Source of the DNA: Prochlorococcus sp. AG-409-G20
GTDB taxonomy: Bacteria; Cyanobacteriota; Cyanobacteriia; PCC-6307; Cyanobiaceae
Reading direction: 5' to 3'
Assembly (NCBI GenBank): GCA_003215775.1
Contig: QCJW01000003.1
Location: 1-64,000 of the forward strand
Length of the DNA: 64,000 nt
Shown: piece after piece, positions 58,820 to 64,000 of the stretch
Position numbering within the stretch: position 1 is the first letter of the stretch
Layout: each line of letters starts with the position of its first letter
Position numbers and translations under genes: made by a program
Notes under the pieces: generated by a model
The model's database searches: none
What the model was told of the DNA's origin: nothing
What the model saw: only the letters and a program-made list of their open reading frames with translations

Positions 58820-60004
58820 CTAACGATCAACTGAACCCATAATGACGTCAATGGAACCAAGTATTGCCATTATGTCTGCAACCTTGGCCCCTTGAAGAAT
58901 ATGTGGAAGTATCTGAAGGTTATTTAAATCAGCTGCTCGGATTTTAAATCTCCAAGGAGTAACATCATTGTTTCCTTGCAGGAAAACACCTATTTCACCC
59001 TTGCCAGACTCCAGACGTGTATATAGTTCTCCATTTGGAATCTTGAAAGTAGGTGCAACTTTTTTAGCCACATACTGATAATCAAACCCCAAAAATTCAC
59101 TACCTTTTCCGTCAGCAATTTTTCTTGCCTCAAGGTTCTCAGTTGGGCCACCAGGAATCATCTCGCACGCTTGGCGAAGGATTCTTAATGACTGGCGCAT
59201 TTCTTCTATTCGCACCCTATATCGTGCATAACAATCACCTTCTTTTTCCCAAGCAATATCCCAATCAAAGTCGTCATAACATTCATAATGATCAACTTTA
59301 CGTAAGTCCCAAGGGACTCCAGAAGCACGAAGCATTGGTCCTGAAAGACTCCAATTAATAGCTGCCTCTTTTGTAATCGCCCCTAATCCTTCTATACGAC
59401 GGCGGAAAATTGGATTATTAGTTATGAGTTTTTCATACTCATTTATCTTAGGTCCAAACCAATCACAAAAGTCCTTACATTTCTCAAGCCAACCCCATGG
59501 CAAATCACATGCAACACCACCAATACGAAAATAATTATTATTAATCAAACGCTGTCCAGTAGCAGCCTCCCATAGATCATAAATCATCTCCCTTTCTCGA
59601 AAAATATAGAAAAAAGGTGTCTGAGCTCCCACATCCGCCAAAAATGGACCAAGCCACAAAAGATGATTTGCAATGCGATTTAATTCGAGCATCAGGACAC
59701 GGATATAACTAGCTCTTCTGGGAACTGAAATATTTGCCAGTTTCTCTGGCGCATTAACCACTATTGCCTCATAAAACATTCCAGCCGCATAATCCATGCG
59801 ACTCACATAAGGCACAAACATCACATTGGTTCTATTTTCTGCAATCTTCTCCATACCCCTATGCAAATAGCCAATTACAGGCTCACAATCAACGACATCT
59901 TCACCATCAAGTGTCACAACCAACCGCAGGACACCATGCATAGAAGGATGATGGGGCCCAAAGTTAACCACCATGGGTTCCGTACGCGTTTCCAGCTGCG
60001 TCAT
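58820..60004 (-). CDS. ndhH: NDH-1 subunit H
   Basis: NdhH is a peripheral-arm subunit of the photosynthetic NDH-1 complex in the thylakoid, near the quinone site. The 394-residue protein has [38 protein letters not shown], and the C-terminal IMGSVDR. I chose the ATG at 60004 ([10 protein letters not shown]), the usual start, over the ATG at 60025. It diverges from rsmH by 41 bases and is followed closely by menI. Confidence 0.97.
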   Translation of the reverse strand: MTQLETRTEPMVVNFGPHHPSMHGVLRLVVTLDGEDVVDCEPVIGYLHRGMEKIAENRTNVMFVPYVSRMDYAAGMFYEAIVVNAPEKLANISVPRRASYIRVLMLELNRIANHLLWLGPFLADVGAQTPFFYIFREREMIYDLWEAATGQRLINNNYFRIGGVACDLPWGWLEKCKDFCDWFGPKINEYEKLITNNPIFRRRIEGLGAITKEAAINWSLSGPMLRASGVPWDLRKVDHYECYDDFDWDIAWEKEGDCYARYRVRIEEMRQSLRILRQACEMIPGGPTENLEARKIADGKGSEFLGFDYQYVAKKVAPTFKIPNGELYTRLESGKGEIGVFLQGNNDVTPWRFKIRAADLNNLQILPHILQGAKVADIMAILGSIDVIMGSVDR

Positions 60005-60045
60005 CAAACCAAATGGAAAAACCATTTAGATCTTAGGAAGTCTTG

Positions 60046-60957
60046 ATGAAAACCCCAAGCTCATTAAACGCTTCAAACTTTGACCATCTACCTGTTCTAT
60101 CAAATGAGGTACTGAAATCAATCGATCAATTACCAAGCAAATTACTTGACGGTGGCTTAATAATTGATGCCACCATTGGAGGCGGTGGTCATTCTGGACT
60201 CATTCTTGAAGCTCATCCACATCTTCAATTAATAGGGATTGATCAAGACCCATACGCAAATTCTGCAGCAAAAAAACACTTACTCCAATTCAAAGAACGA
60301 GTCCAAATTATTGAAAAAAACTTTGCAGATTTCCATCCACCTCAACCAGCCGCATTCGTTCTTGCCGACCTAGGAGTTAGCAGCCCTCAATTTGATCAAG
60401 CTGAAAGAGGCTTCAGCTTTCGTCTTGATGGTCCTATCGATATGCGAATGAACCCAATGAGTAAAACTACAGCAGCCGATCTACTTGAAAATTTAGAAGA
60501 ACAAGAACTTGCGAACTTGATTTATACCTTTGGTGAAGAAAGATTTTCAAGAAGAATTGCTAGTAAAATCAAAAAAGATCTAAAGAGTCACGGGCCATAT
60601 CCTGGTACAAAGGCATTGGCCTATGCAATTGCTGGCTGCTATCCAGGCAAATTGCGTTACGGACGTATTCATCCAGCCACTAAAACTTTTCAAGCCTTAC
60701 GGTTAGCAATTAATAATGAGCTAGATGCTCTAGATAAATTCCTTAATAACGTACCAGGATGGCTCAAAGAAGATGGCTTAGTAAATATAATTAGTTTTCA
60801 TTCTCTTGAAGACAGAATGGTCAAAATAGCCTTTAAAAATAATAAATCTCTTGAAAGAGTAAATCGTAAGCCTCTGAGGCCTAACAGCCATGAAATTGGC
60901 CAGAATCCAAGAAGTCGGAGTGCCAAATTACGAATAGCTCGCAAAATAACTGACTAA
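60046..60957 (+). CDS. rsmH: 16S rRNA m4C1402 methyltransferase RsmH
   Basis: RsmH N4-methylates C1402 of 16S rRNA using SAM. The 303-residue protein has HLPVLSNEV, the SAM loop [48 protein letters not shown] and the C-terminal [12 protein letters not shown]. The ATG at 60046 is preceded by GGAAG; a TTG immediately before it is less likely. Confidence 0.97.
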   Translation: MKTPSSLNASNFDHLPVLSNEVLKSIDQLPSKLLDGGLIIDATIGGGGHSGLILEAHPHLQLIGIDQDPYANSAAKKHLLQFKERVQIIEKNFADFHPPQPAAFVLADLGVSSPQFDQAERGFSFRLDGPIDMRMNPMSKTTAADLLENLEEQELANLIYTFGEERFSRRIASKIKKDLKSHGPYPGTKALAYAIAGCYPGKLRYGRIHPATKTFQALRLAINNELDALDKFLNNVPGWLKEDGLVNIISFHSLEDRMVKIAFKNNKSLERVNRKPLRPNSHEIGQNPRSRSAKLRIARKITD

Positions 60958-61033
60958 GAAAATAGTCAACTCTTAATAAGATGATATTATCAATGGTTCT
61001 ATAAATAAGAGCTTGTGTTATCTATCAAATAAG

Positions 61034-62212
61034 TCAATTAAAACGTAATCCTTTAACTATAGTTTCAATAATAAAAACTGCATGATTTATATCTTCCAAA
61101 GTTGTCTGCAGACCAAGACTCATTCTAATAGATGACTCAGCTTCTTTTGCGGTTAAGCCTAAAGACATAAGAACATGTGAGGCCTCTCCATTACTACATG
61201 CCGACCCACTGCTAAGTGAGATAAATGGTTTTAACTCCCGATGCAAGCGACTACCAAGAACTCCTCCTACAGTAAAGTTAAGATTATGAGGAAGACGCGC
61301 ATCTAATGAACCATTAAGAACTAGATCAGGTATTTTACTTTTCAAATCAAACCAAAGTTTATTACGAAGTTTAAGGAGCTTTGAATGGTTATCAGAAAGG
61401 TTTTCAACTGCAATTTCAACTGCCTTAGCAAAACCAACAACCAAAGGGACTGGCAAAGTTCCAGGCCTTAACCCTTTTTCTTGGCCACCACCCCATTGCA
61501 ATGGAAGGATGTCTATATCTGATCGTAAAACAAGAGCTCCAATACCTTTAGGACCATATAGTTTGTGGCAACTTAAACTAATAAGGTCAATAGGTAATTC
61601 GCTAAAATTCATGCTCATGAATCCACAAGCTTGTGCACAATCGCTATGCAACACAACTTGATTTTCCTTGCATAAGTAACCTATTTCCTTCAAAGGTTGA
61701 ACAACACCTATCTCATTATTCGCAAGCATAATACTCACTAAAATTGTATTATTTTGGAATTCCATTTCTAATTGATTCACTGAAATTAATCCATCCGAAT
61801 TAGGTCTAATTTCTGTAAGCTGAAAACCTTCTCTTTGCAACTGTCTTAATGGATCTAAAACAGAATGATGCTCTGTAGAAAGGGTTATCAAATGGCCTGG
61901 CCGTCCTAGTTCAATAGCTTTAGCTCGCGCATAACCCAGCAAGGCCAAATTATTAGCTTCAGTAGCACCGCTCGTAAAAATCAATTCGTCAGGCTTAATT
62001 CCCAATGAAATAGACAATTGCTCACGAGCCAATCCAACCGCCGCTGAGGCCCTCACTGACAACCTACTTTGCCTACTGGAAGGATTTCCCCAGTTCTGAT
62101 TCCAATAAGGATTCATTGCAGTCAATACCTCTTGCGCGCAAGGTGTTGTGGCTTGATAATCAAAAGCCAATGGGCATTCAAATTGCAAAGAATCTAAGAA
62201 TCTAGTACTCAT
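61034..62212 (-). CDS. nifS: cysteine desulfurase, NifS/IscS type
   Basis: The enzyme releases sulfur from cysteine for Fe-S clusters or thiolation. The 392-residue class V PLP enzyme has FDYQATTPCAQEV, SGATEANNLALLG, TEHHSVLDPL, the PLP His pair, HSDCAQACG, the Schiff-base Lys in SCHKLYGPKGIGALV, and the persulfide Cys in SGSACSNGEASHVL. The start is the ATG at 62212. Whether it is the main NifS or a paralogue cannot be told. Confidence 0.93.
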   Translation of the reverse strand: MSTRFLDSLQFECPLAFDYQATTPCAQEVLTAMNPYWNQNWGNPSSRQSRLSVRASAAVGLAREQLSISLGIKPDELIFTSGATEANNLALLGYARAKAIELGRPGHLITLSTEHHSVLDPLRQLQREGFQLTEIRPNSDGLISVNQLEMEFQNNTILVSIMLANNEIGVVQPLKEIGYLCKENQVVLHSDCAQACGFMSMNFSELPIDLISLSCHKLYGPKGIGALVLRSDIDILPLQWGGGQEKGLRPGTLPVPLVVGFAKAVEIAVENLSDNHSKLLKLRNKLWFDLKSKIPDLVLNGSLDARLPHNLNFTVGGVLGSRLHRELKPFISLSSGSACSNGEASHVLMSLGLTAKEAESSIRMSLGLQTTLEDINHAVFIIETIVKGLRFN

Positions 62213-62542
62213 CACTCAAACATCTGATACTCACTTACAAAAGCTTTCTTAAGACTAGAAAGAGACATTGAATAAAGTCTCCTGAAGTTATTATTGCATT
62301 TAGAATATCAATAAATCTTGTAAGTTGAAAACTGTAAACAAGCTAAGATCTAATTAGAAACCAATTGACTTCTCAGCAATAAAAAGGATTTATATTTAAA
62401 CAAGCCTAAGAAAGCTGAAGGAAGGAAACAATCACCAGCTTTTCAAGAAACAATAAGCAGAAAAAAGGAATTGATCTGTTTATTTCTAAAAACAAGCTAA
62501 TTCATATTTGTTAACTGTTCAGAAACTATCTAATATAGTTTC
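62213..62542. other. 330-bp AT-rich region between the divergent nifS and response-regulator genes
   Basis: No gene is visible. A 7-bp inverted repeat (AAAGCTG at 62411-62417 with CAGCTTT at 62436-62442, 18-base spacer) lies about 100 bases before the regulator start. TAATAT at 62532 could be a -10 element but is only 5 bases from the ATG. Promoters for both genes must lie here; I cannot place them reliably. Confidence 0.4.
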
Positions 62543-63268
62543 ATGAATGAACCTCTTCCTTCCAATAACGACTTAGCTGCAACCCCGCGCCTCTTACTGG
62601 TCGATGATGAGCCAGGCCTACGCAATGCAGTTCAGGCCTATTTAGAAGATGAAGGCTTTGAAGTGACTACAGCAATAGACGGAGAAGAAGGATGGTCAAA
62701 AGCCCAAAAGATGCTCCCAGATTTAATTATCAGTGATGTAATGATGCCAAGATGTGATGGATACACTCTTTTAAAGCGACTACGTGAAGATGAAAGACTT
62801 GGAGGAACTCCTGTAATTTTCTTGACAGCTAAAGGAATGACGATTGACAGAACTCAAGGTTATCAAGCTGGAGTAGACGACTACATTCCTAAACCATTCG
62901 ACCCTGATGAATTAGTTGCCAGAGTAAGAAATGTAGTAAATCGGCAAAACAGATTACTAACTGAAGCGGCACGTTTTGCAGATACTGATGTTAGTCAAAT
63001 GGCTAAACAAATAACTGAAATCCGTTCAATGCTAACTCAAAGTGATAATAATCCAACTAAGGATATAAGTATTCCAAATTTCACACCTAGGGAATCGAGC
63101 GTATTGCAATTAGTAGCAGAAGGTCTTATGAATAAGGAGATAGCTAGAAAACTTGAAACTTCGATTAGGAATGTAGAAAAATATGTTAGCAGGCTATTTA
63201 TCAAAACAGGAACGTCTAGTCGTACAGAACTAGTTAGATATGCACTTGAGAATCATCTGGTAACATGA
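62543..63268 (+). CDS. two-component response regulator, REC plus LuxR-type HTH
   Basis: A 241-residue DNA-binding response regulator. The receiver domain (16-135) has acidic Asp21/Asp22, phospho-acceptor Asp65 (LIISDVMMP) and Lys117 (PKPFDPDEL). A helical linker (about 140-165) follows. The C-terminal LuxR HTH (about 175-241) contains FTPRESSVLQLVAEGLMNKEIARKL. The layout resembles the cyanobacterial/plastid Ycf29 (TctD-like) regulator, but that is from memory. The partner kinase is not adjacent. Confidence 0.85.
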   Translation: MNEPLPSNNDLAATPRLLLVDDEPGLRNAVQAYLEDEGFEVTTAIDGEEGWSKAQKMLPDLIISDVMMPRCDGYTLLKRLREDERLGGTPVIFLTAKGMTIDRTQGYQAGVDDYIPKPFDPDELVARVRNVVNRQNRLLTEAARFADTDVSQMAKQITEIRSMLTQSDNNPTKDISIPNFTPRESSVLQLVAEGLMNKEIARKLETSIRNVEKYVSRLFIKTGTSSRTELVRYALENHLVT

Positions 63269-63270
63269 AT

Positions 63271-63288
63271 AATTGGAAATCCAATTTT
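63271..63288 (+). terminator. possible weak terminator after the response regulator
   Basis: AATTGG and CCAATT (6-bp stem, AAAT loop) are followed by TT and an A-rich stretch, 2 bases after the stop. The stem is AT-rich and the T run short, so function is uncertain. It lies between convergent genes. Confidence 0.35.
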
Positions 63289-63320
63289 AAAAAATCAATT
63301 AATTCTCAGATAATCAACTA

Positions 63321-64000
63321 TTATTTTTTATTTAATCTTTTAAGTTCTACTAATTGAGAGAAATAAAATGGGGCTTTATTTAACTTGCTCCGAACCAATT
63401 CAAAGCCAGAATCCCTAGCAGCATTGACTATTCCTTCTTCTCGAAGTGTATACGCACGTGTCGTTTTACTAGGACCAGGGAAGAATTGTCCGATACGCTT
63501 TAAAAGCGCAAGCATTGGCGTATATGGAGCAAAACTAACAATTAATCTTCTTTCAGATAAATCACAAAGGTGTCGGACCATCTCCTCTGCTGCTTCTTGA
63601 GGGTAATGAATAAAAACATCTAAACAAATCACTGTATGAAAGGAACCTTGTAGATTTTCCAGGTCTGAAGTCTTGAAAGTGAATTTAGTCAAATCAAGAC
63701 CCTTTTCAATAGCACGTCTTTTTGTCTCATCCACCATTGCCTGAGAAATATCACTAGCAGCAATAGATGCTGCCCCCATTGCAGCCAAGGGCAATGAAAG
63801 GCTCCCAACACCACACCCAGCATCACAAAAGCTAACTCGACTTAAATCCTCTGATTCATTCAGCCAACTCAGGACATCATCTACCGTTTTCTGATGCCCA
63901 AGGCGAATATTGCGTTGAACCTTATTGACTTCACCACTATCGCTATATATACGATTCCAACGGTCAAAGCCCATTCCATTGAAGTAGCTCACCACTTCAG
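63321..64000 (-). CDS. chlM: Mg-protoporphyrin IX methyltransferase, 5' end beyond the window
   Basis: ChlM methylates Mg-protoporphyrin IX with SAM in chlorophyll synthesis. The visible 226 or so residues start within the VxSYFNGMGFDRWNRIYSD motif and include VNKVQRNIRLGHQKTVDDV, the SAM-binding CDAGCGVGSLSLPLA and CLDVFIHYPQE. The frame stays open to the window edge (a GTG at 63995 is probably an internal Val), so the first few codons are missing here. The gene is convergent with the response regulator. Confidence 0.93.
   Translation of the reverse strand, partial: EVVSYFNGMGFDRWNRIYSDSGEVNKVQRNIRLGHQKTVDDVLSWLNESEDLSRVSFCDAGCGVGSLSLPLAAMGAASIAASDISQAMVDETKRRAIEKGLDLTKFTFKTSDLENLQGSFHTVICLDVFIHYPQEAAEEMVRHLCDLSERRLIVSFAPYTPMLALLKRIGQFFPGPSKTTRAYTLREEGIVNAARDSGFELVRSKLNKAPFYFSQLVELKRLNKK

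Overview
The window looks like a stretch of a low-light-adapted Prochlorococcus chromosome or a very close marine picocyanobacterium. This rests on AT-rich sequence, very tight packing, photosynthesis and carbon-fixation genes (CP12, ndhH, chlM, phylloquinone genes, a bicA-sbtA-sbtB cluster), and gene neighbourhoods typical of marine picocyanobacteria. I see no rRNA, tRNA, CRISPR array, insertion sequence or phage gene. The species assignment is inference from gene content.

Layout. 1-5.2 kb: end of an unrecognised gene, a small lipoprotein, an aspartoacylase-like hydrolase, a glutathionyl-hydroquinone-reductase-type GST, a DUF2301 membrane protein and an ABC-F ATPase. 5.4-7.0 kb: CP12, a 60-residue conserved protein and obgE. 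7.2-9.2 kb: a small accessory-looking insert (sugar transferase and membrane protein). 9.3-14.2 kb (minus): dnaJ-type co-chaperone, hemB, a VOC protein and mutS2. 14.7-17.7 kb: bicarbonate uptake genes bicA, sbtA and sbtB. 17.8-18.7 kb: a thioredoxin-reductase-family enzyme that has lost its NADPH motifs. 19-21.6 kb: a TolA-like repeat protein, a coiled-coil protein and a UbiB/ABC1 kinase. 21.7-29.9 kb: enolase, glyoxalase I, a ClpB-type disaggregase, then secE-nusG-rplK-rplA-rplJ-rplL with structured leaders and a very long terminator hairpin.

30-36.8 kb: rnhA, pyrD, a CobD-like aminotransferase, murG, a secreted unknown protein, pgk and a universal stress protein. 36.8-44.7 kb: rbgA, rluD, a fused dipeptide-type ABC ATPase, the stringent-response enzyme rel, a DUF2062 protein and mnmE. 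44.8-48.6 kb: nadC, argS and hisC. 48.6-52.4 kb (minus operon): prfB with a programmed +1 frameshift, DUF3285, ybeY, dgkA, a TrpG/PabA amidotransferase and a secreted metallo-beta-lactamase-like protein without its metal motif. 52.5-53.7 kb: grxC and gshB. 53.7-60 kb: phylloquinone genes menF, menA, menC, menE and menI, with ndhH upstream of menI. 60-64 kb: rsmH, a NifS-type cysteine desulfurase, a REC-LuxR response regulator and the truncated start of chlM.

Most of the window is core metabolism. The most interesting parts are the NADPH-motif-less TrxR homologue, the metal-ligand-less MBL protein, the GC-rich leader upstream of rplK, the L10 leader that may mask the rplJ start, the 27-bp perfect stem after rplL, and the 36-bp coding tandem repeat. 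I did not find anything that I would claim as a wholly new multi-gene system.
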